From positions 124,001 through 188,000 of the forward strand of contig CAXBPC010000004.1 of the NCBI GenBank assembly GCA_963977525.1: a stretch of DNA of 64,000 nucleotides, read 5' to 3'. The DNA comes from Ancylomarina sp963977525 (GTDB lineage: Bacteria > Bacteroidota > Bacteroidia > Bacteroidales > Marinifilaceae). A model generated the notes under the pieces. That model ran no database searches and was not told the DNA's origin. It saw only the letters and a program-made list of their open reading frames with translations. Below are positions 17,245-26,876 of the stretch, piece after piece. Numbering within the stretch: position 1 is the first letter of the stretch; every line of letters begins with the position of its first letter. The position numbers were made by a program, and so were the translations under genes.

Positions 17245-20037
17245 TTATAATTTATCTTTCAAATACTCTCCAGTATAAGAATCTGATTTTTGTATAATAT
17301 CTTCTGGAAGGCCTTCGAAGCAAAGTTTACCACCGTTTATTCCGCCTTCAGGGCCAAGATCGATAATCCAGTCTGCACATTTAATAACTTCCATATTGTG
17401 TTCAATCACTATTAAACTATGGCCTCTTGAAATTAGTGCATTAAAGGCATCCATTAGTTTGTTAATATCATGAAAGTGAAGACCTGTTGTTGGTTCATCA
17501 AAAATGAATAAGCACGGTTCAGCCTTTTCTTTCGCTAGGAATGAAGCTAGTTTAACTCGCTGACTTTCTCCACCACTAAGTGTGCTCGATGCTTGACCAA
17601 GCTTTACATAGCCTAAGCCGACATCAACTAATGGCTTTAATCGTTGAGCAATCTTTTTCTCAGTTTTACCTGTCGATTCCATGAAGAACTCTGTGGCCTC
17701 ATTCACGGTCATTTCTAGAATGTCGTGTATGTTTTTTTCGCGATATCTAACATCTAGAATATCATCTTTGAAACGACGTCCTTTACAACTTTCGCATTGT
17801 AAATAAACGTCAGCCATAAATTGCATTTCTACTTTTATGATCCCTTCACCTTGACATTCATCACATCTTCCTCCGTCAATATTGAATGAAAAATGTGCCG
17901 ATTTATACCCACTGTATTTTGAAGCTTGTTGCTCGGCATATAGTTTTCTAATCTCATCGTAAGCCTTTAGATAGGTTACCGGATTCGATCGAGAAGATTT
18001 ACCGATAGGATTCTGATCAACAAATTCAACATTGCTAATCATATGTAAGTCGCCTTTTAGGGCATCAAAATGACCACTCTTATCAGAATAACCACCGTAA
18101 TGTTTCTTTAGGGCAGGATAGAGAATTGTTTTTATTAATGATGATTTTCCAGAACCACTGACACCTGTAACCAAAGTCATAGCATTAAGAGGAAACTTGA
18201 TATCTAATGATTTCAGATTGTTTTCTTTAGCACCTAGAATTTCGATGTAGTTGTTCCATTTTCTTCTAGAAGTAGGAGTTGGAATACACAGAGATCTTGA
18301 AATGTATTGCGAAGTAAGGCTTACATCAGAATTCTTAAGCTCTTCCAAGTTTCCTTGGAACACCAATTCACCACCAAGTCTACCCGCATAAGGTCCAATA
18401 TCAATGACTTGATCGGCTGCCATGATAATGTCTTCGTCGTGCTCAACAACGACAACAGTGTTTCCAAGGTCGCGTAATTGTCTTAGTACCTTTATTAAAA
18501 GTTCAGTGTCCTTTGAATGTAAACCGATACTCGGCTCATCAAGTATATATAGTGAACCAACCAAGCTACTTCCAAGCGATGTTGCAAGATTAATTCGTTG
18601 AGATTCACCTCCAGATAAACTACTAGATAATCTGTTTAGAGTTAGATAACCAAGTCCAACATCAGAAAGAAATTGAAGTCGATTCTGAATTTCAATCAGA
18701 ATACGCTTTGCAACTTGCTCATCACTACCTTCAAGTTTTAGATTGTTGAAGAATTCGTTGAGATCAGATATCGGCATTAGGACTAAGTCCTGAATATTTT
18801 TTCCTGTAATTTTAATGTAGCCAGCTTCCTTCTTTAATCTCGTACCTCTACAATCAGGGCAAGTAGTTTTACCGCGATATCTCGATAGCATAACACGGTA
18901 TTGAATTTTATACTGCTTGGATTCTATATAAGCAAAGAAAGCATGTAGACCTTTAAAATGTTTGTTCCCTTTCCAAAGTAATTGCTTTTGCTCATCACTA
19001 AGATCGAGGAAAGGTTTGTGAATTGGAAAATCGAATTTATCAGCAACAAATACGAGTTCGTCTTTCCATTTTCGCATTTTTTCACCCTTCCAACAAACCA
19101 CTGCATCTTCGTATACACTTAGTGTCTTGTTAGGAATCACCAAGTCTTCATCTATACCAATAACTTTACCAAATCCTTCACACTTAGGACATGCACCAAC
19201 AGGGTTGTTAAAGCTAAAAGTATGTGTGTGTGGATCTTCAAAAGTGATTCCATCTGCCTCAAAACGATTTGAGAAGCTATGGTAATTTAATACCTTGGAA
19301 TCAGAAATAGAGATTAAGCATTCCCCTTTCCCTTCATAAAAGGCAGTTTGAATTGAATCTGCCAAACGATTTCGAGTGTCTTCGTCATTATCGACACGAA
19401 GTCGATCAACGATGATATGAATGTCTCCTTTAATTGATAACAGTGCTTTATCTTCTAGAACATCGAATATCTTGTGTGCTTTCCCCTCGATTTCAATTCT
19501 TGAAAAACCTTGTTGTGATAGAACTTCTAGCTGTTCTTTTCTTGAGCGTTCTCCATTAGGGTGAAGTTCTGCCATTATCATGACTGTGGCATCTGCCTCT
19601 TGTTCTAGAGTAAAATTGACCACATTGCTAACACTATGTCTTTTTACTAATGTATTAGAAATAGGAGAGTAGGTTTTTCCCACTCGTGCAAAAAGGAGCT
19701 TTAAGTAGTCGTATATTTCTGTTGATGTTCCTACTGTTGATCTAGGATTACGAGTGTTTACCTTTTGCTGAATGGCAATTGCAGGTGGAATACCTTTAAT
19801 AAAATCGACCTCTGGCTTGTTAATTCTCCCAAGGAACTGACGAGCATAGGATGATAAGCTCTCTACATATCGTCTTTGCCCTTCAGCATAAAGCGTGTCG
19901 AAAGCCAAGGAAGATTTTCCTGAACCAGAAAGTCCGGTGATCACAATAAATTTATTGCGAGGAATCTTTAAGTCTATATTCTTAAGATTATGGACTCTTG
20001 CTCCTTTTATGGTGATGAATTTATCTTGCTTAATCAT
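17245..20037 (-). CDS. uvrA: Excinuclease ABC subunit A
   Basis: 930 residues with the tandem ABC ATPase layout of UvrA. The first Walker A is GLSGSGKSSLAFDTLYAEGQ (about 34-53), with RRYVESLSSYARQFLG just after. Signature SSSLSGGESQRINLA and Walker B LYILDEPSIGLHSKDT close the first half. The second half has GVSGSGKSSLI, STLSGGESQRVKLA and LFIFDEPTTGLHFHD. Zinc-finger cysteines occur as CPKCEGFG, CPDCRGTRL, CDECQGEG and CESCKGRRF. It recognises DNA lesions and loads UvrB in nucleotide excision repair. It is followed by the helical-repeat gene; no uvrB lies in the window. Confidence 0.96.
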   Translation of the reverse strand: MIKQDKFITIKGARVHNLKNIDLKIPRNKFIVITGLSGSGKSSLAFDTLYAEGQRRYVESLSSYARQFLGRINKPEVDFIKGIPPAIAIQQKVNTRNPRSTVGTSTEIYDYLKLLFARVGKTYSPISNTLVKRHSVSNVVNFTLEQEADATVMIMAELHPNGERSRKEQLEVLSQQGFSRIEIEGKAHKIFDVLEDKALLSIKGDIHIIVDRLRVDNDEDTRNRLADSIQTAFYEGKGECLISISDSKVLNYHSFSNRFEADGITFEDPHTHTFSFNNPVGACPKCEGFGKVIGIDEDLVIPNKTLSVYEDAVVCWKGEKMRKWKDELVFVADKFDFPIHKPFLDLSDEQKQLLWKGNKHFKGLHAFFAYIESKQYKIQYRVMLSRYRGKTTCPDCRGTRLKKEAGYIKITGKNIQDLVLMPISDLNEFFNNLKLEGSDEQVAKRILIEIQNRLQFLSDVGLGYLTLNRLSSSLSGGESQRINLATSLGSSLVGSLYILDEPSIGLHSKDTELLIKVLRQLRDLGNTVVVVEHDEDIIMAADQVIDIGPYAGRLGGELVFQGNLEELKNSDVSLTSQYISRSLCIPTPTSRRKWNNYIEILGAKENNLKSLDIKFPLNAMTLVTGVSGSGKSSLIKTILYPALKKHYGGYSDKSGHFDALKGDLHMISNVEFVDQNPIGKSSRSNPVTYLKAYDEIRKLYAEQQASKYSGYKSAHFSFNIDGGRCDECQGEGIIKVEMQFMADVYLQCESCKGRRFKDDILDVRYREKNIHDILEMTVNEATEFFMESTGKTEKKIAQRLKPLVDVGLGYVKLGQASSTLSGGESQRVKLASFLAKEKAEPCLFIFDEPTTGLHFHDINKLMDAFNALISRGHSLIVIEHNMEVIKCADWIIDLGPEGGINGGKLCFEGLPEDIIQKSDSYTGEYLKDKL

Positions 20038-20211
20038 GTCTGTTTCTAGAATTTCTGAGCGAAATGTAAAATCTTGTAAATTTATTTAAGTTCTATTGAT
20101 TTGCAAAACTCTTTTATATTTATAATCTTGCAAGTGATATAATATTACACACACTAAATCCTACTTTGCTTATAGATCAATCTCTACACTTTATTACTTA
20201 AAATATAAGAT

Positions 20212-20811
20212 GTGAAATTGGAGAAATTTGATTTAAAGAGCGATCAATATTATATTGAGCGATTTATTTCTGGCGACCCGTCTGGAATAGAAACGCTAAT
20301 AACTCGCCATAAAGATAGGGTGTATACCTACATTTATTTAATTGTGAAAAATAAAGATTTAACCGAAGATATCTTTCAAGATGTTTTCATTAAGGTTATT
20401 CAATCTTTACGAGCAGGGAAATATCGTGATAACGGTAAATTTCTGGCTTGGGTATTTCGTATTGCTCATAACTTGATTATCGATCATTTTAGGCAAGAGA
20501 AAATGAATAAGGTTTATTCGAATGATGATTTTGAGCTAGATCTATTCAATTCAGATAAATTTAGCGATGATAATTGTGAGGATATCATGATACGATCTCA
20601 GATACATAACGAGGTGAAAGAACTGGTTGATCGTCTTCCTGAAGATCAGCGTGAAGTCATTGTTCTCCGTCATTATAAGGGCTTAAGCTTTAAGGAGATT
20701 GCTGATGATACTGATGTAAGTATCAACACGGCACTAGGACGTATGCGATATGCACTTATTAATATGAGGAAAATGATTGAAGAGAATCATCTTAATTTAT
20801 TGATTTCTTAG
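20212..20811 (+). CDS. ECF-type RNA polymerase sigma factor (GTG start)
   Basis: 199 residues with sigma region 2 (LITRHKDRVYTYIYLIVKNKDLTEDIFQDVFIKVIQSL, then GKFLAWVFRIAHNLIIDHFRQEK) and region 4 (LPEDQREVIVLRHYKGLSFKEIADDTDVSINTALGRMRYALINMR). The only start giving a full region 2 is the GTG at 20212; the ATG two bases upstream is in another frame and runs at once into TGA. No FecR or zinc-type anti-sigma gene follows; instead there is a 79-codon gene 82 bp downstream. It is probably a housekeeping-like or stress ECF factor of the kind widespread in Bacteroidota. Confidence 0.9.
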   Translation: MKLEKFDLKSDQYYIERFISGDPSGIETLITRHKDRVYTYIYLIVKNKDLTEDIFQDVFIKVIQSLRAGKYRDNGKFLAWVFRIAHNLIIDHFRQEKMNKVYSNDDFELDLFNSDKFSDDNCEDIMIRSQIHNEVKELVDRLPEDQREVIVLRHYKGLSFKEIADDTDVSINTALGRMRYALINMRKMIEENHLNLLIS

Positions 20812-20893
20812 GTGATAAAATGCTTTCTGAAACTTGATATACTAAAATAAAAAAGTTCGCGTTATAGAGGGTACAAACCAATTATATATGTGA

Positions 20894-21133
20894 ATGGATT
20901 CAATTTTTACACTTGTAGGTTGGGCATCAACAACGAATCATGATGATTTTCTCAATGAACTGGAAAGTATCTCTATAGATGACTTGATGGGATCGGGAGA
21001 TTTAATCAGATATATAGATGATTCATTGCTAGAAGCACCAGCTAGTTTGATTAAGAGAATTATGCGTTACTCTGATGTTCATAGTAATGCAAGGACATCT
21101 TACGAAGATCTAAACAATCTTATTTTGAACTAA
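20894..21133 (+). CDS. Small acidic hypothetical protein downstream of sigma factor
   Basis: 79 residues, acidic, soluble (MDSIFTLVGWASTTNHDDFLNELESISIDDLMGSGDLIRY). No recognised domain. It lies between the sigma gene and a strong terminator on the same strand, so it is likely co-transcribed. It has no membrane segment or zinc motif, so a classical anti-sigma factor is unlikely. A regulatory partner role is only a guess from position. Confidence 0.6.
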   Translation: MDSIFTLVGWASTTNHDDFLNELESISIDDLMGSGDLIRYIDDSLLEAPASLIKRIMRYSDVHSNARTSYEDLNNLILN

Positions 21134-21163
21134 AAAAAAGCCAGATTTAAATCTGGCTTTTTT
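21132..21163. terminator. Strong bidirectional terminator
   Basis: A perfect 11-bp palindrome (AAGCCAGATTT / AAATCTGGCTT at 21138-21148 and 21149-21159), flanked by an A run and a T run, sits between the convergent small-protein and mlaD genes. Confidence 0.85.
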
Positions 21164-21181
21164 GTTGATATGAATTGTAGA

Positions 21182-22156
21182 TTATTTCTTTTTCTTCTTG
21201 TCTTTGCGTCCGAAAACTGAAACTTGAACGTAACGTTTGGGGTTAGTTTTAAGATCTACTAGAAGTTCATCTAGGTGTTTCGATGCTGATTCAATATGAT
21301 GATAGAGACTGTCATTCTTAAGAAAAGCTCCCATACTACCTTTGCCATCATTTATTTGTTGGAATATTTCATTCACCTGAGCCAGAGCTGCATTGGCATT
21401 GTTTACTGTTGATGCAATTTCAGCTTGTTTCAATGAATCGGATATGCTCGAGAAATTGGTCAGGATATTGCTAATGTTTTCACCGTTTGACTCAAGATTA
21501 CCAGTTATAGATTCAACATTTGCAAGTATTTTCTCCATATGAGACCTTTGTCCACTAACTAATGTGTCGAGACTTCCTGATGTGTGTTCAAGCTTGTTGA
21601 TTGTGTTTTTAATACTCTTTAAACTCTGAGAGATATTATCACGCGCATCAGCATTAAAGATGTACTGAATAACAGTTAGAACAGAGTCAACACTTGACAT
21701 TAGCTTCTCAGCTTTATTTTTTAGAGGTAGCATCTGCATACTAACTTGTTCTTTTAAATCACCCTCAATACTTCCTTTAATAGTATCACCAGCTTGCAAT
21801 ATCGCTTTCGAGTTACCCGGAATAATTTGAATTTCTTTAGTTCCCATAATATCGGAACTTACAATTCTAGCTGTTGTGTTGCTCGGTAAATTAAAACCAT
21901 CACCCACTGAGAATGAAACAATTAAATCGTTAATGTTTGATTCGCTGAATTTAATAGACTTGATTTGGCCGACTTTGAATCCTTTAAGAGTTACGGGACT
22001 CGATTTCTTTAGACCATCAACTCTTTGGTATTTAGCGTAAAATAATTGATCTGTTGAGAATATGCTGTTCCCTTTAAGGAAATTTATTCCCCAAATAAAA
22101 ATCGTAATGGCAGCTATAACCAATATTCCAATTGTAGCTTCTTTTGATATTTTCAT
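21182..22156 (-). CDS. MlaD/MCE-domain protein
   Basis: 324 residues. A single N-terminal membrane helix (about 8-26, TIGILVIAAITIFIWGINFL) precedes one MCE domain (about 36-115: FYAKYQRVDGLKKSSPVTLKGFKVGQIKSIKF), then a long helical, coiled-coil-like region with repeated Asn/Ser, and a Lys-rich end KKKKK. MlaD-type proteins form periplasmic hexamers that shuttle phospholipids between membranes with an MlaEF ABC transporter; those genes are not in view. It lies 57 bp downstream of the amidase gene on the same strand, so the two may be one envelope-maintenance operon. Confidence 0.88.
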   Translation of the reverse strand: MKISKEATIGILVIAAITIFIWGINFLKGNSIFSTDQLFYAKYQRVDGLKKSSPVTLKGFKVGQIKSIKFSESNINDLIVSFSVGDGFNLPSNTTARIVSSDIMGTKEIQIIPGNSKAILQAGDTIKGSIEGDLKEQVSMQMLPLKNKAEKLMSSVDSVLTVIQYIFNADARDNISQSLKSIKNTINKLEHTSGSLDTLVSGQRSHMEKILANVESITGNLESNGENISNILTNFSSISDSLKQAEIASTVNNANAALAQVNEIFQQINDGKGSMGAFLKNDSLYHHIESASKHLDELLVDLKTNPKRYVQVSVFGRKDKKKKK

Positions 22157-22213
22157 TTAGTGATATTGTGTGATTACTTTGATCTTTTCTTAATCAAAGG
22201 TATAGAATATTTA

Positions 22214-23305
22214 TTATGATTTTTGAATGTTTTTAGCTTCTTTAATAGAAATTGGCTTCCCTTTATAATAAGCTACAATGAAACAGTCATGTATGATTTT
22301 CTTAATTTGCTTTTTTTTATCGATAACAGCTCTCAAGTTTGAGTTTTGTTCCACAGAGTATTTATAAATTCCATTCACATGTTTTTCTGATACATTTTCT
22401 AAGCCAGAAAATACTTTAGCGTTTAATGGGATTTTCTTCGAAGAGGATTTAACCTGAATGCAATAATAAACCTCATTTACGACTCCTACAGGCTCTTCTG
22501 TTACTTCAAATGTACGAGAACTATGTCGTTCTATTTCTTCTTTATATGATCTAAATGCTCTGAAAATAGCAGATGACATATAGTCTTGACCCTTTTTCGA
22601 TTTTAGGAACCGTTCTTCATTAGCATTTGAGATAAAACCAACTTCAATAAGTACAGAAGGCATACTTGCTTTTCTTAAAACCCAAAGCTCAGCAGCTTTA
22701 ACACCTCTAGAACGCCTTCCAACTCTACTCTTAAATTGGTTCTCGGTGTGTTGAGCCATTGATGTGCTATTGTCTATATGCAAGCTGTGCATCAAGTTAA
22801 AAATGATGTATGAAGCAGGATCTTTTGGATTAAAACCTTCATAATTATTGGTATAATCATCTTCGTATAGCATTACAGAGTTTTCTTTCATTGCTACAGC
22901 TAAATTATCTTTCGACTTATGCAGTCCTAAAATAAAAGTTTCAGTACCATGTGTACGCGTATTATTATTACCAAGGCTATTGGCATGTATTGATATGAAA
23001 AGATCTGCTTTAGCTTTGTTAGCTATCTCAGGGCGTTTTTTTAGAGGAATGAAAATATCTGTTTTTCTAGTATAAATAACTTTTATGTGGGGGAAGTGCT
23101 TCTCAATGTATTCTCCAGTTTTAAGAGAGATGCTTAAGGCAATATCTTTTTCGTAGGAGTGTTTGCCAACAGCTCCAGGATCTTTCCCACCGTGTCCAGC
23201 ATCAATAACAATGGTGTTGATTTTATAATCGGAGTTTTGTCCAATACTTAAAAAGCTTATTGAACAAAGAATAAAAAGCATTAAAAAAACGGATACTTTA
23301 TTCAT
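22214..23305 (-). CDS. N-acetylmuramoyl-L-alanine amidase (Amidase_3)
   Basis: 363 residues. A signal peptide of about 22 residues is followed by the zinc amidase domain: VIDAGHGGKDPGAVG (zinc His), the glutamate in HSYEKDIALSI, LFISIHANS (zinc His) and the catalytic-Glu block VLIEVGFISNANEE. The C-terminal ~90 residues contain YCIQVKSSSKKIPLN, resembling a short SPOR-like fold. It cleaves the amide bond between muramic acid and the stem peptide in the periplasm, during cell separation or recycling. Divergent from lptD. Confidence 0.93.
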   Translation of the reverse strand: MNKVSVFLMLFILCSISFLSIGQNSDYKINTIVIDAGHGGKDPGAVGKHSYEKDIALSISLKTGEYIEKHFPHIKVIYTRKTDIFIPLKKRPEIANKAKADLFISIHANSLGNNNTRTHGTETFILGLHKSKDNLAVAMKENSVMLYEDDYTNNYEGFNPKDPASYIIFNLMHSLHIDNSTSMAQHTENQFKSRVGRRSRGVKAAELWVLRKASMPSVLIEVGFISNANEERFLKSKKGQDYMSSAIFRAFRSYKEEIERHSSRTFEVTEEPVGVVNEVYYCIQVKSSSKKIPLNAKVFSGLENVSEKHVNGIYKYSVEQNSNLRAVIDKKKQIKKIIHDCFIVAYYKGKPISIKEAKNIQKS

Positions 23306-23418
23306 TATATTTTGTGAAATTTAATTCGAAAAAAAAAACAGATAAAAAATCTTCATAAAAGAACTTAAAAAATGATTCTGAACAGTGTTTATATTAGGGA
23401 ATATAGTAGTTTTATTTG

Positions 23419-23426
23419 TAATTTTG
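23419..23426 (+). promoter_or_regulatory. Bacteroidota-type promoter element before lptD-like gene
   Basis: TAATTTTG fits TAnnTTTG exactly, about 145 bp before the LptD-like start in the divergent intergenic region. The -33 box is not clear. Confidence 0.4.
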
Positions 23427-23569
23427 GCGACCTGAGACCTTTCTGCTTGATAATGATGATTTGTGTTATTTGAAGCTGAAAACTCTTACCGTCTTAAACC
23501 TTAGTGTACTACATCTGATTTTTAAGTTTATTAATCGATCTCATTCTTGTACAAAAATAACGATAAAAA

Positions 23570-26191
23570 TTGCAATTGAAATTACAACAAAAGCTTTTTA
23601 TACTTTTCATTCTTAGCTTAATTCCGTTAAATATATTTGCGGATTTCAATCTAGTCGGAAATGAGAATTCTAAATGGGAGAATTCAGGGGAATCTCCACT
23701 TGAAGTAAATTGGTATGCTGAATTATTACAGCAAGTAGATTCTTTAGATTTAAAGTCAAGAAACAAAGAAGTTAAGAATGATTCCGTGGTGGCAGATTCA
23801 ACTGCTCCAAAACCATTTTTCGAAACTGCAGTTGAATATAGTGCCGACGATAGTGTCACGTTTTCTCTTACTGGACAGAAAGTGTTTTTGACTAATAACG
23901 CTTTTGTAAAATATGGATCAATTGAATTGAAGGCATATTATATTGAACTTGATATAGCAAAGAAAGAAGCTTTTGCGTATGGTATAAAAGATAGTACTGA
24001 TACATTTATTCACACGCCTGAATTTAAAGATGCTGCAGAAGAGTTTACTTGTAAGGAATTGAAATATAATTTTGAAACAGGTAAAGGTTTGGTTAATGAG
24101 GTTATTACTGAACAAGAAAGCGGCTACGTTCATAGTGAATATACTAAAAGGATGGATGCGAGTACATTCTTCCTGAAAAATGGGAAATATACCACTTGTG
24201 ATCACCCTCACCCACACTTCTACGTTAGTATGTCAAAGGCTAAAATGATTAAGGATGACAAGATTGTTTCTGGCCCTTTGAATATTGTTTTAGAAGATGT
24301 GCCGTTACCTATTGGACTTCCTTTTGGATTTTTCCCTTTTAGTAGTAAGTATTCGTCTGGTATTCTTTTGCCGAGTTATGGAGAAGAGAAACGAAGAGGT
24401 TTCAACTTGCGTGGCTTAGGGTATTATTGGGCGATAAACGATTACGTTGATTTAGCAACAAGATTTGATATCTTTTCAAATGGCTCGTGGGGAATGAATC
24501 TTAATTCGAAATATAAAAAGCGATACAGGTATAGTGGAAACTTATCTACTGAGTACCATAAGAATAAATATGGAGATAAAGGTTTAGATGATTATTCTGA
24601 AGTTACTGATTTTGCTGTTAGATGGACACATGCTCAGGATGCAAAAGCAAATCCTTATCGTACATTTTCAGCTTCGGTAAACTTTTCGACTTCTGAGAAT
24701 GATAGAAATAATTCCACTAATATTGATCGAATTGTAAATAATCAAAAGCAATCTAGTATTTCGTATAGTAAAAAGTGGCCGGGCAGTCCTTTTAGTTTAA
24801 ATGGATCTTTACGTCACTCCCAGAATAGTAGGGATACAACTATTTCGTTAACCTTACCAAGTTTATCATTATATATGACTCAAATATATCCTTTCAGAAC
24901 AAAGGGTAAAAGTTCTAATTTGAAGTGGTATGATAAAATTGGTGTGAGTTATTCTTCGAAAATGGAGAATAGAATTAATATCAAAGAAAAAGAATTGATG
25001 TCTTCTTCTTTAACGAAAGATTGGAAAAATGGTTATCAGCACTCTATTCCTATTACTACAGATTTTAAGTTAGCTCGTGATTTAACTTTATCGCCAACTC
25101 TTAATTATAAAGGTGTTCTATATACTAGATCTATTATTAAATCTTGGGATCCAAGCTTGAATGATAATGTTGGGGGAGTTTTGATTGATACTCTTCAAGG
25201 CATGAAATATGCTCATAACTATTCTACGTCAGCCTCTTTGTCTTTAAATCCAAAGATATATGGGATGTATACTTTTAAAAAGACTTCGAGGATTGAAGCG
25301 ATTCGTCACGTCATGTCACCATCGATTAGTGTTAGTTACACACCTGAGATTGGAGTTGACAGAGATAAATATTACAATACCTACAAGAATGGCGATGGTA
25401 ATGATGTAGAGTACTCTATTTTCGAAGGAAGTTTGTATGGAACGCCAACTGGAGCTATGGAATCTGGAAGTATTAATTTGAGCTTGGATAATAATATTGA
25501 AGCAAAAATTAAAACAGCTAACGACACTACTGGGAATGAAGATTTCAAAAAGTTAAAGCTTCTGGAGAGCCTTAAGTTTTCAACAAGTTATGATATGTTT
25601 GCCGATTCGTTAAACTGGTCGAATATTAGAATAAATGGTCGTACAAAGATTTTCAATAACAAGTTTGATCTGAATTTTAACTCGACAGTTGATCCATATG
25701 CATTGAATGCCAATAACGTTAAGATTGATAAATTTGGTCCACGTTTAACCAATGCCTCTATTGATTTAGGTTTCAGATTATCATCTAGCGATTTTAAGGG
25801 TGATGCGGAAGAGGGAAGTAAGGATGATGAGAAAACACCAGATGAAATGCGATACGTTCAGTTTGATGTGCCTTGGTCGTTTTCATTAGATTATGGATGG
25901 ACATACTCTAAGCCAACAATAAAGAGTAGTGTTAATCAGAACATTGGCCTTCGAGGTGACTTTAGCTTAACACCTAAGTGGAAAATTAATTTTTCTACGG
26001 GTTACGATTTTGCCAATAAATCAATCACCGCAACTCAATTTTCTTTAACTAGAGATCTACATTGTTGGCAGATGACTTTCAATACTATTCCATTTGGAAC
26101 ATACCAATCATACAATTTCCAAATCAATGTGAAGTCATCGGTACTTCAGGATTTGAAATACGAGAAGAAGAAAGTTTGGCAGGATAACTAA
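23570..26191 (+). CDS. LptD-like LPS assembly outer-membrane protein (OstA family)
   Basis: 873 residues. A signal peptide (LFILFILSLIPLNIFA) is followed by an OstA/LptA-like beta-jellyroll (about 75-200: VKYGSIELKAYYIELDIAKKEAFAYG, GYVHSEYTKR) and a long C-terminal barrel (LPSYGEEKRRGFNLRGLGYYWAINDYVDL). This is the layout of Bacteroidota LptD, which inserts lipopolysaccharide into the outer leaflet. No ATG fits: an in-frame TAA precedes 23570, so translation must start at TTG 23570 or TTG 23576. The gene runs into a terminator shared with the convergent amidotransferase gene. Confidence 0.87.
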   Translation: MQLKLQQKLFILFILSLIPLNIFADFNLVGNENSKWENSGESPLEVNWYAELLQQVDSLDLKSRNKEVKNDSVVADSTAPKPFFETAVEYSADDSVTFSLTGQKVFLTNNAFVKYGSIELKAYYIELDIAKKEAFAYGIKDSTDTFIHTPEFKDAAEEFTCKELKYNFETGKGLVNEVITEQESGYVHSEYTKRMDASTFFLKNGKYTTCDHPHPHFYVSMSKAKMIKDDKIVSGPLNIVLEDVPLPIGLPFGFFPFSSKYSSGILLPSYGEEKRRGFNLRGLGYYWAINDYVDLATRFDIFSNGSWGMNLNSKYKKRYRYSGNLSTEYHKNKYGDKGLDDYSEVTDFAVRWTHAQDAKANPYRTFSASVNFSTSENDRNNSTNIDRIVNNQKQSSISYSKKWPGSPFSLNGSLRHSQNSRDTTISLTLPSLSLYMTQIYPFRTKGKSSNLKWYDKIGVSYSSKMENRINIKEKELMSSSLTKDWKNGYQHSIPITTDFKLARDLTLSPTLNYKGVLYTRSIIKSWDPSLNDNVGGVLIDTLQGMKYAHNYSTSASLSLNPKIYGMYTFKKTSRIEAIRHVMSPSISVSYTPEIGVDRDKYYNTYKNGDGNDVEYSIFEGSLYGTPTGAMESGSINLSLDNNIEAKIKTANDTTGNEDFKKLKLLESLKFSTSYDMFADSLNWSNIRINGRTKIFNNKFDLNFNSTVDPYALNANNVKIDKFGPRLTNASIDLGFRLSSSDFKGDAEEGSKDDEKTPDEMRYVQFDVPWSFSLDYGWTYSKPTIKSSVNQNIGLRGDFSLTPKWKINFSTGYDFANKSITATQFSLTRDLHCWQMTFNTIPFGTYQSYNFQINVKSSVLQDLKYEKKKVWQDN

Positions 26192-26236
26192 GCTTTACAT
26201 CTGGTTAGTGGTCAAAAATAAATACAAATAAATTTC

Positions 26237-26274
26237 AAACTGGGTTAGAGCTTTAGGCTTCAATCCAGTTTTTT
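26237..26274 (+). terminator. Terminator of lptD-like gene, overlapping convergent gene's 3' end
   Basis: AAACTGGGTT (26237-26246) pairs with AATCCAGTTT (26262-26271), followed by T residues. The right arm lies inside the last codons of the convergent amidotransferase gene. Confidence 0.6.
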
Positions 26275-26819
26275 AGCATATCGAAACCATGTTCAGTCAT
26301 TATAGATTCTGGGTGGAATTGAACGCCACAGATGTCAAACTCTTTGTGTCGAATAGCCATTATAAGCTTATCATTGTCAGTAGCAGTAATGTTTAAACAA
26401 AATGGAAGCGAAGATGTGTTTAGAGCCCATGAGTGATATCTACCTGAATTGAATTCTTTAGGAATACCATGGAATAAACATTCTTTTTGGTCTACGACTT
26501 GTGTCTCTCTTGGAATGCCATGTACAATATTTTCGATATTATAAATTTCTCCTCCAAAGTAAAGGCCAATATATTGCATACCTAAACACACCCCTAATAT
26601 TGGTTTGCTTGTTTTATATAGATCTATAATTTCACCCATTACTTGCACATCTTCAGGTAATCCAGGTCCTGGTGAGAATATGATTTTGTCACAATCTTCT
26701 ATAGCTTCCCAGTTTATTTCATTGTTACGCATAACAATTACCTGATCTGAGAACTGTTCTACAGCGTGTGAAAGGTTGTAGGTAAATGAATCGAAATTAT
26801 CGATGATAACTATCTTCAC
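26253..26819 (-). CDS. Glutamine amidotransferase, aminodeoxychorismate/anthranilate synthase component II
   Basis: 188 residues, class I amidotransferase: KIVIIDNFDSFTYNLSHAVEQ at the N-terminus, catalytic Cys in LGVCLGMQYIGLYFGG, and His/Glu in GVQFHPESIMTEHG. It supplies ammonia from glutamine to chorismate for p-aminobenzoate or tryptophan synthesis. No trpE/pabB partner or other trp gene is adjacent, so PabA, or a PabA shared with TrpG function, is more likely than a tryptophan-operon TrpG. Soluble, cytoplasmic. Confidence 0.88.
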   Translation of the reverse strand: MKIVIIDNFDSFTYNLSHAVEQFSDQVIVMRNNEINWEAIEDCDKIIFSPGPGLPEDVQVMGEIIDLYKTSKPILGVCLGMQYIGLYFGGEIYNIENIVHGIPRETQVVDQKECLFHGIPKEFNSGRYHSWALNTSSLPFCLNITATDNDKLIMAIRHKEFDICGVQFHPESIMTEHGFDMLKNWIEA

Positions 26820-26876
26820 TAGTACTTCTTTAAATTTGACGTGAGTTGAAATATTTCTGAAACAAATTTTCTGAAT

